A DNA stretch of 64,000 bases from Streptomyces sp. AA1529 (GCF_000280905.1 NZ_ALAP01000020.1:1-64000), one strand, 5' to 3'; shown: positions 17,319 through 27,579, counted from the stretch's first letter. The notes: a model not told the origin generated them from the letters alone. Program-made: numbers and translations.

Positions 17319-18119
17319 TCACCTCATGTCCGGATCTCCCTTGATCAGGGCGAACGGCGCACCGGCCGGGTCCCTGAGCATCGCGAGGCGGCCCACGCCG
17401 GGTACGTCCGTCGGCGGGATCAGCACCTTCGCACCGGCACCGGTCGCCCGCGCGCACGTCGCATCGCAGTCCTCCGTGGCGAAGTAGGGGTGCCACTCCG
17501 AGGTCGACCCGGCGCTCAGGTTCTCCTGCGGGAGCTGCATGATCCCGCCCTGCCCGGTGTCGCCCTCCGTACCGCCACCGGGCGCCGAGACCACCGAGTA
17601 GACCAGGTCGTCACCCATCGACATGTCCTCGTAGGTCCACGAGAACACCGCCGTGTAGAAGCGCTTCGCCGCCGCCGCGTCCGTCGTGTACAGCTCCGTC
17701 CAGCACAGCGTCTCCGGCTCCATGAGCACTTCCAGACCACCCGTGTCCTTCGGCTCCCACACGGCGAAGTCGGCGCCGGTGGGGTCCGTGAACTGCGCCA
17801 GCCGGCCCGCCGTGAACACGTCCATCGGCGCGACCCGCACGGCGCCGCCCGCCTCCTCCACGCGGGCCCGCACCGCGTCCGCGTCCCGGGTGTGGAAGTA
17901 CGTCGTCCACGCGGCGCTGCCGCCGTCCTCCATCAGCGGGCCGACGGCGGCGGCGGTCCGCCCGCCGCGCTGGAAGAAGCCGTATCCCCCGGCCTCCGGA
18001 CCCGCAGACCGGAACTGCCAGTCGAAGACGCTGGTGTAGAAGGCGACGGCGGCGTCCACATCGGGCGCGCCGAGGTCCAGCCAGTCGGGAGTGCCGGGAA
18101 CGAAGTCGGTCGTCAGCAT
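17319..18119 (-). CDS. Two-domain VOC (glyoxalase-fold) family protein
   Basis: A 266-aa protein made of two tandem VOC modules, residues about 7-130 and 140-262. Each starts with WLDLGAPDVDAAVAFYTSVFDW or WTELYTTDAAAAKRFYTAVFSW and ends with a DPTGADFAVWEP or DPAGAPFALIKGD strand. Such Streptomyces proteins are often annotated as hydroxylase-like or bleomycin-resistance-like, but the reaction is unknown. GGAGGT precedes the ATG at 18119. It is monocistronic; the 240 bases upstream are G+C-rich with no other signal. Confidence 0.82.
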   Translation of the reverse strand: MLTTDFVPGTPDWLDLGAPDVDAAVAFYTSVFDWQFRSAGPEAGGYGFFQRGGRTAAAVGPLMEDGGSAAWTTYFHTRDADAVRARVEEAGGAVRVAPMDVFTAGRLAQFTDPTGADFAVWEPKDTGGLEVLMEPETLCWTELYTTDAAAAKRFYTAVFSWTYEDMSMGDDLVYSVVSAPGGGTEGDTGQGGIMQLPQENLSAGSTSEWHPYFATEDCDATCARATGAGAKVLIPPTDVPGVGRLAMLRDPAGAPFALIKGDPDMR

Positions 18120-18357
18120 GCGGAACCTCCGAAGCACGAGGCGGGTGCTGGATCCGGGGCGCTGCCACCGGCGGCCGGGCGCGCAGCCGCCACCCGCCGC
18201 GGACCGTGCGGCCGCCGGTACGGGACGCACCCGCTCCGCGCAGCCACCCACCGCCTCAGGATGGCAGCACTCCGGCCGACCCGCCCCTCGGGACGTTCCG
18301 CACCCCCGCTCCGCTCCGGCCCGCCAGACGGCGCCACCCGCCGCTCCGGCCGCCAGG

Positions 18358-19005
18358 TCAGCGCTGCTCGCGACGGAGCAGCACCCGGCCGAGGCCCGCC
18401 TGCGCCACCGCCAGACCCCGCACCATCGGAACCGCTGTGAGCAGGAAGAACACACCGAGTGCTGTATTGAAGGCGATGTCGGGACCGCGTCCGTCCAGTC
18501 CGAAGACCAGATCCATCACCCCGTCCTCGTCACCGCGCGGGATCGACCAGGACCACAGTCCGTAGGTGAGCCCGCCGACCCCGCCCACCAACCAGGTCAG
18601 CGTGACCGAGAAGGTCGCCACCCGCACCGGGAAGGCCAGCACCGCGTGCACCAGGTCCCGCCACGCCTGCGGGTCCGCCACCCCCTTCCACCGACTGCCC
18701 CCGGCCCCGGCGCCCTCCGCCGCGCCCACCGGGCGGGCGGGCAGCGGACGGCCGGTGACGGCGGCGATCTGCTCCGCCTCCACCCGGGCCAGAAAGCGGG
18801 CCATGGACAGCGTCCCGGCCAGCACCGGCAGACCGACGACCAGGACGAGCGTCGAGACGCCGAGCGCGAACCCGGTCACCATCAGCACGAAGGCGGCGAT
18901 GCCCAACGGCAGCCCGGAGAGCAGATAGCCCACCTCCCGGCCGAAGCGTCCCCGCCGCCGGGGGAAGGAGTCCGGACCCTGCTGCACCTGCGTCATCGTC
19001 GCCAT
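18358..19005 (-). CDS. Lone sensor-domain membrane protein (no kinase domain)
   Basis: A 215-aa protein matching the putative sensor domain that in Streptomyces is normally the N-terminal part of a histidine kinase. It has two hydrophobic pairs (about 28-70 and 125-205: LSGLPLGIAAFVLMVTGFAL; VATFSVTLTWLVGGVGGL; LGVFFLLTAVPMVRGLAVAQ). It stops at RVLLRREQR, just where the DHp/HisKA_3 region would begin. No kinase or response regulator is adjacent. Either a natural stand-alone sensor or a truncation; the following 235 bases to the VOC gene show no kinase sequence. Starts at 19005 or 18996. Confidence 0.72.
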   Translation of the reverse strand: MATMTQVQQGPDSFPRRRGRFGREVGYLLSGLPLGIAAFVLMVTGFALGVSTLVLVVGLPVLAGTLSMARFLARVEAEQIAAVTGRPLPARPVGAAEGAGAGGSRWKGVADPQAWRDLVHAVLAFPVRVATFSVTLTWLVGGVGGLTYGLWSWSIPRGDEDGVMDLVFGLDGRGPDIAFNTALGVFFLLTAVPMVRGLAVAQAGLGRVLLRREQR

Positions 19006-19108
19006 GCATCCACTGTCGCCGGGCGGCGGAGCCGATCCCATACCGCTGGGGCCCGGATCCGGGGTGGTGCTGGCTACACCCCGGACCGGGCTGCGCCGAG
19101 CGCTTCGC

Positions 19109-19573
19109 TCAGCGGACGGTCACCGTCACCGGGGCGGAGGGCTGGCCGGCGACCACCGTCCGGATCCGGTTCACTCCCCTGATACCGAGCTTGACGCGCA
19201 TCGAATAGTCCAGCGACCGGTTGACGACCGACGTGGCCGGCAGTGTCCTCCACGCGCCGTGCTGCATCTGCTGGAGGCGCACGGCGGTCCCCGCCTTGAT
19301 TCCGGTCACCTTGCCGTGCAGCCGGAACTGCTCCCACTGCCGCACCTGTTCCCGGTCGGCCGTCACGGTGTTGGTCCTGGCCGCTGCCGACGGGCCGGGC
19401 GTGATCGGCGCCGTGCTCGCCGTCGCACTCCCGGTTCCGGGCCCGGCTCCGTTCTCGTTTCCCCCGTTCCCGATCCCGGGGCCGGTCGCGGCCGCGGTCG
19501 CGGCCGCCGCACCGATCAGGCCGGCGGCCAGGGCACCGGCAACGGCGGGACGGAGGCGGAATGTTGCGCTCAT
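19109..19573 (-). CDS. Secreted protein with C-terminal beta-sandwich-like domain
   Basis: A 154-aa protein with a Sec signal (RLRPAVAGALAAGLIGAAAATAAA). A Gly/Asn/Ser/Thr-rich spacer is followed by a domain of about 90 residues with alternating strand pattern (VRQWEQFRLHGKVTGIKAGTAVRLQQ ... NRIRTVVAGQPSAPVTVTVR). That pattern is reminiscent of bacterial Ig/FN3-like adhesion modules. Extracellular or wall-associated. No enzyme motif. Not otherwise recognised. Confidence 0.65.
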   Translation of the reverse strand: MSATFRLRPAVAGALAAGLIGAAAATAAATGPGIGNGGNENGAGPGTGSATASTAPITPGPSAAARTNTVTADREQVRQWEQFRLHGKVTGIKAGTAVRLQQMQHGAWRTLPATSVVNRSLDYSMRVKLGIRGVNRIRTVVAGQPSAPVTVTVR

Positions 19574-19786
19574 CGTGTGCGGCCTCTTCTCGTGAGAGCG
19601 ATGTCGTCCACCCGCAACAACGGTGCAGTGGCGGGCAATTCAGGCATCCCCACCTGATGAGCCGAATACTCCACAGAACAGACGAGCTGACGCACGAGGG
19701 AGCGGGCGGGTGGGAGGTGTGTTCCTCCCGCCCGCCCGCTCCGTGGCGCGTCGCCGGGGTGTGGCGGTGGTGTTGGTTTGTGTGTG

Positions 19787-20380
19787 TCAGTAGGCGGAGT
19801 CGACGTTGTCCATGCTGCCGTAGCGGTCGGCGGCGTAGTTGCAGGCGGCGGCGATGTTGGCGACGGGGTCGGTGAGGTCGTCGGGGGTGCCCTTGACGTG
19901 GTACTGGTCGAAGGTGGGCTGGATGACCTGGAGGAGTCCCTTGGAGGGGATGCCCTTCTGGGCGTTGATGTCCCAGTCGTTGACAGCGTTGGGGTCGCCT
20001 GCGGACTCGCGGATGATGTTGCGTTTGATGCCGTCGTAGCTGCCGGGGATGTCGTGCTTGGCCATGACGGCGCGTGCCTCGCGGATCCAGCCGTCCAGGT
20101 TGTCGGCGTACTTGGCCTTCGCGCCGCTCTTGCCGCTGTCCTTGGCGGCCTTGGCGGCCTTGTCCGCACTCTGCTTGGCGTGGTCGGCCTGGGTGGTCAG
20201 GTGCTGGGCGGTGGCGGCGGCCCGGTGGCCGGCCGGGCCGGCGGTGTCGGGGGTGGCGGCGTGGGCGGTGCCGGTCAGGGCGGTGGCCGCGATACCGGCC
20301 GCGCCCAGGGCGGTCAGGCCGCCGACGGCCAGCCGGCGGGTGGGGCGGACGGTACTCAGAGCGGTGAGGGTGGTGCGCAT
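19787..20380 (-). CDS. Secreted SLT-type lytic transglycosylase
   Basis: A 197-aa exported protein. The N-terminal signal peptide (TRRLAVGGLTALGAAGIAATALTGTAHA) is followed by a Lys/Ala-rich helical linker, then a C-terminal SLT fold from about residue 110. The catalytic Glu is in RNIIRESAGDPNAVN, with KGLLQVIQPTFDQY and DPVANIAAACNYAADRYGS following. It cleaves peptidoglycan glycan strands. Streptomyces has several such short hydrolases, some under c-di-AMP riboswitch control. The mRNA leader of this copy is structured but does not clearly match that class. Confidence 0.88.
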   Translation of the reverse strand: MRTTLTALSTVRPTRRLAVGGLTALGAAGIAATALTGTAHAATPDTAGPAGHRAAATAQHLTTQADHAKQSADKAAKAAKDSGKSGAKAKYADNLDGWIREARAVMAKHDIPGSYDGIKRNIIRESAGDPNAVNDWDINAQKGIPSKGLLQVIQPTFDQYHVKGTPDDLTDPVANIAAACNYAADRYGSMDNVDSAY

Positions 20381-20545
20381 GGGGGAGCGGAACCTTTCGC
20401 GGGGGGACGTGGCGCCGCACCCGGCACGGGGCTGCCGGTGGTCTGGCTGCGGCGTGGGGCCCACCGTGCGGGAGGCACCCCCCACCCCGGCAACCATGTG
20501 ACCTACGACCCCGCCTCGTCCCCCGCACCCGCCCCGGCACGCCAT
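20381..20545 (-). promoter_or_regulatory. Structured, long leader of the SLT gene (unassigned)
   Basis: The region upstream of the SLT start holds no gene for 240 bases and is rich in self-complementary segments. One example is CCGGCA-N6-TGCCGG at 20421-20438. On the message strand, GGTTGCCGGGGTGGGG lies opposite CCCCACGCCGC. Cell-wall hydrolase genes in Streptomyces often carry ydaO-type (c-di-AMP) riboswitches, but the conserved core of that class could not be recognised here. Confidence 0.35.
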
Positions 20546-20564
20546 CCCCACCCCCACCCCGAAC

Positions 20565-20590
20565 CCGGCATACCGGACATACGATGCCGG
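20565..20590. promoter_or_regulatory. Inverted repeat CCGGCAT-N12-ATGCCGG
   Basis: A perfect 7-bp dyad lies between the monooxygenase stop (20622) and the SLT leader. It could terminate the monooxygenase transcript or be an operator for the SLT gene. Confidence 0.4.
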
Positions 20591-20621
20591 TTCGTACGTG
20601 ACGTGGACCCTATGGGCGGCC

Positions 20622-21776
20622 TCACACCACCCACCCGTCCGCGTCACCGAGAGTCAGGGCGTTCTTCGCGACGGTGAGGGACTCCTCGGAGGGGCCCTGG
20701 CCAGGGTTCTCGGTGGCGAGGGCCTGGTTGAGGGCGACGAAGGGGCGCATGCGCTCCTCGTACCGGAGCAGCGCGTCGGCGACCGGCGCGGGGGACGCGC
20801 CCAGCTCGCGGGCGAGGACGTAGGCGCCGACCAGGGCGAGACTGGTGCCCTGGCCGGAGAGCGGCGAGGGACAGTACCCGGCGTCGCCGACCAGCGCGAC
20901 GCGGCCCCGCGTCCAGCGGTCCATGCGGACCTGCGCCATAGGCGCGAAATAGAAGTCGGGAGCCGTGTGCATCGCGTCCAGCAGGATGCCGGTGTCCCCG
21001 CCGAGAGCGGCCGTGTTCGCGGCCAGCAGCGCCTTCTGCCGCTCGGGGTCGCGGTGGTCGTAGTCGAGCGGCGGCGACATGAAGCCGAGCGTGGCGCGCA
21101 ACTCGGTGTTCCCGCGGACGGGGTAGAGGCAGTAGCTCGCCCGCTCGTCGCGGACCCACACCTGCCAGTTGTCGAGCCCGAGGAAGTTGTCCGTGCTGAA
21201 GACGGCGACGTGTGCGCCGAGGTGGTGGAGGTACCGGTCGGACTCGGGGCCGAAGGCGAGTCGGCGCACTCCGGAGCGCAACCCGTCCGCCCCCACGACG
21301 AGGGAGAAGGTGCGGGTCAGACCGCTCGCGAAGGTGACATGGACGCCACCTGCCGGGTCCGACTGGTCGAGGGCGGCGACAGAGTCGCCGAACAGGAACT
21401 CGGTACCGCCTTCCTCGTCCGGGTCCGCGCGGACCCGCCGGTGGAGGAGTGCGGTCAGGTCCTCCCGCAGGAGTTCGATGTCGTCACTGTCGAGCCGGCC
21501 GCTGCTGTAGGTCATCTCGGTGGAGCGCCACAGTTCGTTGCCGTCGCCGTCGTGCATCGACATGCCGCGCATCCGGGTGCGGGCCCGGCGCGCGTCGACG
21601 AGGAGGCCCATCCGGTCGAGGACGTCGAGCGCGACTCCGCGCACGTCGACGGCGTGTCCGCCGGGCCGCACCGAGGGAGCGCGCTCGACGACCGTGGGCG
21701 CGAATCCCGCCCGGCGGAGCCAGTGGGCGAGGGCGAGTCCGGCGACTCCGGCACCGGAGATCAGAACGTTCCGCAT
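20622..21776 (-). CDS. FAD-dependent monooxygenase (aromatic hydroxylase / TetX-like)
   Basis: A 384-aa group A flavoprotein monooxygenase. It has GAGVAGLALAHWLRRAG (FAD ADP-binding), a DG motif in LVVGADGLRSGVRRL, and GDAGYCPSPLSGQGTSLAL for the flavin ribityl chain. Enzymes of this shape hydroxylate phenolic or polyketide substrates and include tetracycline-inactivating members. The start at 21776 is the first Met and gives the canonical N-terminus. It is divergent from a GntR-TetR fusion regulator, with two copies of a 14-bp operator-like sequence between them, so it is probably induced by its substrate (inference). Confidence 0.86.
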   Translation of the reverse strand: MRNVLISGAGVAGLALAHWLRRAGFAPTVVERAPSVRPGGHAVDVRGVALDVLDRMGLLVDARRARTRMRGMSMHDGDGNELWRSTEMTYSSGRLDSDDIELLREDLTALLHRRVRADPDEEGGTEFLFGDSVAALDQSDPAGGVHVTFASGLTRTFSLVVGADGLRSGVRRLAFGPESDRYLHHLGAHVAVFSTDNFLGLDNWQVWVRDERASYCLYPVRGNTELRATLGFMSPPLDYDHRDPERQKALLAANTAALGGDTGILLDAMHTAPDFYFAPMAQVRMDRWTRGRVALVGDAGYCPSPLSGQGTSLALVGAYVLARELGASPAPVADALLRYEERMRPFVALNQALATENPGQGPSEESLTVAKNALTLGDADGWVV

Positions 21777-21898
21777 GGCGACTCCCGCACTGCTGGACGC
21801 AGGTGCCGTACAACGTACGCACTACTGCGGCGCGCGCTCTGCGCACGGCACTGAATGTATGGCGTACACGCAGCTCGGCCAAAGCAGTTCCTCCTCCC

Positions 21899-21960
21899 CT
21901 GAGCTAGTACAGAAGACACCGGCCCGGCCCCCGGCCCTGCTAACCTCTGTCCTAGTACAG
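21899..21960. promoter_or_regulatory. Two operator-like 14-mers (CTGTACTAGTACAG type)
   Basis: CTGAGCTAGTACAG (21899-21912) and CTGTCCTAGTACAG (21947-21960) are 12/14 and 13/14 matches to the perfect palindrome CTGTACTAGTACAG and share nine identical bases, CTAGTACAG. Starts are 48 bp apart. They lie immediately before the GntR-TetR gene and upstream of the divergent monooxygenase, consistent with autoregulation plus control of the enzyme. Confidence 0.7.
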
Positions 21961-21979
21961 GAAACCGGGAGGAGCAGTC

Positions 21980-22975
21980 GTGGCGCAGCTCACACCGCCG
22001 TACGCGCGGATCGCGGCCGATCTGCGGCGCCGCATCGCCGAGGGGGAGTTCGCCCCCGGCGACCGGGTGCCCTCGACCCGGCAGCTCGCCCGCGAGTGGA
22101 ACGTCGCCCTGGCCACCGCGACCAGGGCGCTGACCGCACTGCGCCAGGAAGGACTCGTGCGGGCCCGGCCGCGGGTGGGCACGGTGGTCGCCCCGCGGAG
22201 CCGCCGCCCCCCGTCGGCCGACTACTCCGCACCCTCCGCGGATCCGGCAGCCGCGGCCGGCGGCGCGGCGGGTGGCCGGCCGCGTGCCGACCGGGAGCTG
22301 TCCCAGGAACGGGTCGTCGGCGTGGCGGTCGGCATCGCCGACGCCGAGGGGCTCGCCGCACTGAACATGCGGAGCGTCGCGGCCCGGCTGGGCGCGGCGA
22401 CGATGGCGGCCTACCGCTATGTGCACAGCAAGGACGAGCTGGTCCTGCTGATGGCGGACACCGTCTTCGGCGAACTGCGGCTGCCCCCGCACCCCGCGGC
22501 CGGGCCGGCGCCCGAGGGCTGGCGGGCCCGGCTGGAGCTGGGCGCCCGGGCCCTGTGGCGCGTGCACCGGGACCACCCCTGGCTGGCGCAGATCGGCCCG
22601 CTCACCCGTCCGCTGCTGCTGCCCAACCTGCTGACGTACTCGGAATGGATGCTCGGCACCCTGGACGGCTGCGGACTCGCCCCGGCGACCGCGCTCGATC
22701 TGAACGCCCTGCTCTACAGCCATGTCCTGGGGCTGGCCCTCCAGCGCGAGCGGGAGACCGCCGCCGAGAGCAGCACCGGTCTGACGGAGGACGCCTGGAT
22801 GGCGCAGCAGGCGGCCACCCTCGCGTCACTGACGGCCTCCGGGGCCTATCCGACGTTCACGCGCCTCCTCGACTCGCTCGGGGACGACGGCTACGACCTG
22901 CGTCTGGACGGGCTCTTCGAGACCGGGCTCGCCGCCATGCTCGACGGCGTGTCCCGGCTCGTCGAGGGGCGGTAA
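21980..22975 (+). CDS. GntR-TetR hybrid transcriptional regulator
   Basis: A 331-aa protein. Residues about 6-75 are a GntR winged helix (IAADLRRRIAEGEFAPGDRVPSTRQLAREWNVA ... QEGLVRARPRVGTVV). After an Ala/Ser/Gly-rich linker, residues about 108-155 form a second, TetR-type HTH (VAVGIADAEGLAALNMRSVAARLG, then AAYRYVHSKDELVLL), followed by a TetR C-terminal ligand-binding domain. GGGAGGAG precedes the GTG at 21980. The combination of both DNA-binding folds in one chain is uncommon. It probably represses the divergent monooxygenase. Confidence 0.85.
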   Translation: MAQLTPPYARIAADLRRRIAEGEFAPGDRVPSTRQLAREWNVALATATRALTALRQEGLVRARPRVGTVVAPRSRRPPSADYSAPSADPAAAAGGAAGGRPRADRELSQERVVGVAVGIADAEGLAALNMRSVAARLGAATMAAYRYVHSKDELVLLMADTVFGELRLPPHPAAGPAPEGWRARLELGARALWRVHRDHPWLAQIGPLTRPLLLPNLLTYSEWMLGTLDGCGLAPATALDLNALLYSHVLGLALQRERETAAESSTGLTEDAWMAQQAATLASLTASGAYPTFTRLLDSLGDDGYDLRLDGLFETGLAAMLDGVSRLVEGR

Positions 22976-23015
22976 TCCGTTCGCGCCCGCTCCCGGGCTT
23001 CGGCACCCTTGGTCC

Positions 23016-23729
23016 ATGGAAGCCGACATCTGGCCGCTGTACGGGCTCCGGCTGGCAACTCCGCGCCTGGAGCTGCGCCTTCCGGACGACCGGACCCTCG
23101 CCGAGCTGGCGCGGCTCGCCTCCGGGGGTGTGCACGAGGACTCCGAGATGCCCTTCAGCGTCCCGTGGACCGCCGCGCCTCCCGCCGACCGCGCCCGCGG
23201 CTGCTTCCAGCACGTTCTGGGCACCATCGCGGGCTGGCGGCCGGCAGAGTGGACGCTGAGCCTCGCCGTCCTGCACGGCGGCCGGGTGATCGGACGGCAG
23301 GATCTGAGCGGCACCGACTTCGCCGTCGTACGGGAGACGCACACCGGCTCCTGGCTGGGCGTGGCGCACCAGGGCCGGGGTTTCGGCACCGAGATGCGCG
23401 CAGCGGCGCTGCATCTGGCGTTCGACGGGCTCGGAGCGCGCAGCAGCCTCTCGGCCGCGATGACGGACAATCCGCGCTCGCGGCGGGTTTCGGAGAAGCT
23501 GGGCTACCGGCCGGACGGTCTGCTGACCGAGTCCGTGCAGGGCCGGGCCCGCACTCTCGAACGGCTCCGGCTGGACCGGGCCGGCTGGGAGGCGCACCGC
23601 GCGGTACCGGTGGAGACCGCGGGACTCGGAGCCGCCGCTCTGGCACTCTTCGGAGTCCGCGCGCCGGGCGCGCCGGACGCGGACGCAGCAGGACCGGACG
23701 AACCCCCGAGGGAGAGGACCGCGTCATGA
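23016..23729 (+). CDS. GNAT family N-acetyltransferase
   Basis: A 237-aa protein with the RimJ/RimL-type GNAT layout: LATPRLELRLPDD at the N-terminus, the acetyl-CoA loop HQGRGFGTEMRAAALHLAF and the C-terminal DNPRSRRVSEKLGYRPDG. It would acetylate an amine, possibly a protein N-terminus or a small molecule; the substrate is not readable. Its last codons overlap the ATG of the DUF427 gene (ATGA), so the pair is co-translated. Confidence 0.84.
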   Translation: MEADIWPLYGLRLATPRLELRLPDDRTLAELARLASGGVHEDSEMPFSVPWTAAPPADRARGCFQHVLGTIAGWRPAEWTLSLAVLHGGRVIGRQDLSGTDFAVVRETHTGSWLGVAHQGRGFGTEMRAAALHLAFDGLGARSSLSAAMTDNPRSRRVSEKLGYRPDGLLTESVQGRARTLERLRLDRAGWEAHRAVPVETAGLGAAALALFGVRAPGAPDADAAGPDEPPRERTAS

Positions 23730-24067
23730 CCACACCGGGCAAGGGACACACGATCACCGTCGAGGAGGGTTCCGAACGCGTGCGCGTCGTCACCCGCGAC
23801 GGCCGGGTGCTGGCGGAGAGCAGCCGGCCGCTGCTGCTGCGCGAGACCGGCTATCCGGTGCGGTACTACCTGCCGCCCGAGGACGTCCGCACCGATCTGC
23901 TCGCGCCGTCCGACACCCGCACCCGCTGCCCCTTCAAGGGCACCGCGGCGTACTGGTCGCTGGCCGACGGTACGGCCCAGGACGTCGCCTGGTCCTACCC
24001 CGAACCCGACGACCAGGTGGCGGCCGTCGAGAAGCACCTCTGCTTCCCGGACGTCCAGGTGAGCTGA
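23726..24067 (+). CDS. DUF427 domain-containing protein
   Basis: A 113-aa single-domain DUF427 protein with the family's ETGYPVRYYLPPEDV, CPFKGTAAYWSL and VAWSYPEP segments. A compact beta-rich fold of unknown biochemistry, common in actinomycetes. It starts inside the stop of the acetyltransferase gene. A strong terminator lies 43 bases after its stop. Confidence 0.87.
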   Translation: MTTPGKGHTITVEEGSERVRVVTRDGRVLAESSRPLLLRETGYPVRYYLPPEDVRTDLLAPSDTRTRCPFKGTAAYWSLADGTAQDVAWSYPEPDDQVAAVEKHLCFPDVQVS

Positions 24068-24109
24068 CGGCGCCGGCCGATGCGGGCTGAGAACCGGAGC
24101 CCGGACAGC

Positions 24110-24147
24110 CGGAAGGGCGGGCACCCCGTGGGATGCCCGCCCTTCCG
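24110..24147. terminator. Bidirectional terminator between DUF427 and groEL
   Basis: A perfect 14-bp inverted repeat (CGGAAGGGCGGGCA / TGCCCGCCCTTCCG) with a 10-base loop lies between two convergent genes. Confidence 0.85.
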
Positions 24148-24190
24148 CCGCCCTCGGCGGGCGGTGGTGGTGCCTGTGTGCGGCTCGGAC

Positions 24191-26028
<1,838 letters not shown>

Positions 26029-26301
26029 CGACGCCGGAGGCGTCTCCGTGCGGGGCGGTGGTCGGTGGGGGTGCCCCCGGCCGGAGGCCGGGGGAGGGAG
26101 GGCGCAAGCGACCGCGTGGGCGTGCCGGGCGGGCGGCGGAGCCACTCCGGACCCGGGAAGCGGAACCCTGGTGCAGACCCGGGACCCGGGACCCAGAACC
26201 CGGGGGGGGGACGAGTCCCGGCGGACGGCGGACGGCGGACGGCGGACACGAGGGACAGCGGGCAGCGGCAGCGGGCAGCAGGCGCGGACAGCGGGCAGCA
26301 G
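26029..26301. repeat. Gene-free low-complexity stretch with short tandem repeats
   Basis: Between the groEL leader and the cold-shock gene terminator no coding frame is convincing. It holds ACCCGGG repeats near 26177-26195, four copies of a 7-bp unit GCGGAC(G/A) at 26221-26248 and several GACAGCGGGCAGCA-like copies up to 26308. Slippage-prone DNA with no visible function. Confidence 0.7.
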
Positions 26302-26348
26302 ACAGCGGAGAAGGGGCCGCACCTCGGGCGCGACCCCTTCTCCGCTGT
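26302..26348 (-). terminator. Terminator of the cold-shock gene
   Basis: A perfect 15-bp inverted repeat (arms 26302-26316 and 26334-26348, core CAGCGGAGAAGGGG) with a 17-base loop begins 29 bases beyond the csp stop. Confidence 0.85.
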
Positions 26349-26377
26349 GTCTGCAGCTCTGCGCAGTCCGGCGACAC

Positions 26378-26581
26378 TCAGCCGGTCACGCGGACCATGT
26401 CCGCCTGCGGCCCCTTCTGACCCTGCGAAATCTCGAACTCGACCCGCTGCCCTTCGTCGAGAGTGCGGTAACCGTCCATCTGGATCGCGCTGTAGTGGAC
26501 GAACACGTCCGCACCACCGTCGACCGCGATGAAGCCGTACCCCTTCTCCGCGTTGAACCACTTGACGGTGCCCTGAGCCAT
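26378..26581 (-). CDS. Cold-shock protein (CspA family)
   Basis: A 67-aa single cold-shock domain. RNP1-like KGYGFIAV and RNP2-like DVFVHYSAI are intact, starting [14 protein letters not shown] and ending QADMVRVTG. It binds single-stranded nucleic acid as an RNA chaperone. The start codon follows GGGGAGTTAGGA. The leader is about 107 bases if the promoter at 26695-26722 is used, fitting the long leaders of csp messages. Monocistronic with its own terminator. Confidence 0.96.
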   Translation of the reverse strand: MAQGTVKWFNAEKGYGFIAVDGGADVFVHYSAIQMDGYRTLDEGQRVEFEISQGQKGPQADMVRVTG

Positions 26582-26694
26582 TCCTAACTCCCCTATTACT
26601 GGCCCTTGCGCGAGCCCGCACTTCGCGAACCCGGGTCAGACCTCACCCCCATGAGCAAGCGGGGGCGTGCGCCGGAACGCGTCGACCGCCGCTG

Positions 26695-26722
26695 AATGTA
26701 TCTGCACGGACGCCCTGTGCAA
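26695..26722 (-). promoter_or_regulatory. Putative housekeeping promoter of the csp gene
   Basis: On the csp strand, TTGCAC, 16 bases, then TACATT is a good vegetative sigma match. It lies in the otherwise gene-free 26582-26950 interval, which is AT-richer than its surroundings. Confidence 0.5.
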
Positions 26723-26970
26723 CAGGTCAATCGGACGAGAATTCTGGGCACGGCTGATCGGAAATAAGCCTCAACTGGGCCTGAAGCAGGGCAAGTCGGG
26801 CCAGACATTTGGAGTCTTCGCGACAATTACCGTCCGGTTTTCGACCGTAACTTGTCCCGTTGTCGTCGCGGCGCTGTCCCGTCCTCGGCCGTGCCCGCCG
26901 CGGACTTGCGCGGCGGTCGGCGGGTGCCGGGTGGGGGGAACTCCCGTCACTCTACCGCCTCCCGGAACAC

Positions 26971-27010
26971 GGAATCGCCCCCTCCGTTTCTCTTCGGAGG
27001 GGGCGATTCC
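26971..27010. terminator. Strong terminator after the ThiS/MoaD-like gene
   Basis: A perfect 16-bp inverted repeat (GGAATCGCCCCCTCCG and its complement) with an 8-base loop lies 101 bases beyond the stop of the leftward gene at 27112. It separates the thrC transcript from the csp region. Confidence 0.88.
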
Positions 27011-27111
27011 ACGAGGTGAGCCCTGCCGGCGAGCGGTGGCCCGGGACCGCGCGGACCGGCGGTGGTCCGGCCGGGTACCGACCGGTCCGAACCGGGCGCG
27101 CGGGCGACCGG

Positions 27112-27387
27112 TCAGCCGCCGGCGACCGCCGGGATGATGGAGACACCGGTGCCGTCCGGGGTGGGGGTCTGCAGACCCTGTTCGAAGCGGACGTCGTCGT
27201 CGTTGACGTAGACGTTGACGAAGCGGCGCAGCTTCCCGGCGTCGTCCAGGACGCGGGCGGAGATGCCCGTGTGGTTCTTCTCCAGGTCCGCCAGCACCTC
27301 GGCGAGAGTCCCGCCCTCGGCGCTGACCTCGGCCTGGCCGCCCGTGTAGGTGCGGAGGATGGTGGGGATCCGGACGTTGACGCTCAT
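27112..27387 (-). CDS. MoaD/ThiS-family sulfur carrier (CysO-like)
   Basis: A 91-aa ubiquitin-like protein ending in the diglycine needed for adenylation and thiocarboxylate formation (IIPAVAGG). The body, TILRTYTGGQAEVSAEGGTLAEVLADLEKNHTGI ... FVNVYVNDDDVRF, matches the family. In mycobacteria the close relative CysO delivers sulfur for cysteine synthesis. Here it follows threonine synthase on the same strand (192-base gap) under a SAM riboswitch, which ties it to sulfur amino-acid metabolism. The partner adenylating enzyme and hydrolase are not in the window. Confidence 0.88.
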   Translation of the reverse strand: MSVNVRIPTILRTYTGGQAEVSAEGGTLAEVLADLEKNHTGISARVLDDAGKLRRFVNVYVNDDDVRFEQGLQTPTPDGTGVSIIPAVAGG

Positions 27388-27579
27388 GTCGATCTTCCTC
27401 ACGTATCGGGGGACGCGTCCCAGGGGCCCGCTCGGCACTCCCGATGCGGAACACCGGGCAAACACCGGGGGGCGGATTTCAGCCGTTCGAGGCGCTGCGG
27501 GCCTGCGGGGCCCGCGGCCCTCCGAGACACCGCGGTGGCTTCCGGGGCACGGTGCCCCGGAAGACCCCCGGTCGGGCCG

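Noticed and set aside
20381..20622. ydaO-type c-di-AMP riboswitch before the SLT gene
   Set aside because: Location is right, but the conserved core motifs of the class could not be matched, so only a structured leader is reported.
26029..26301. Small genes in the repeat-rich gap upstream of groEL2
   Set aside because: Frames consist of translated simple repeats with no ribosome sites.
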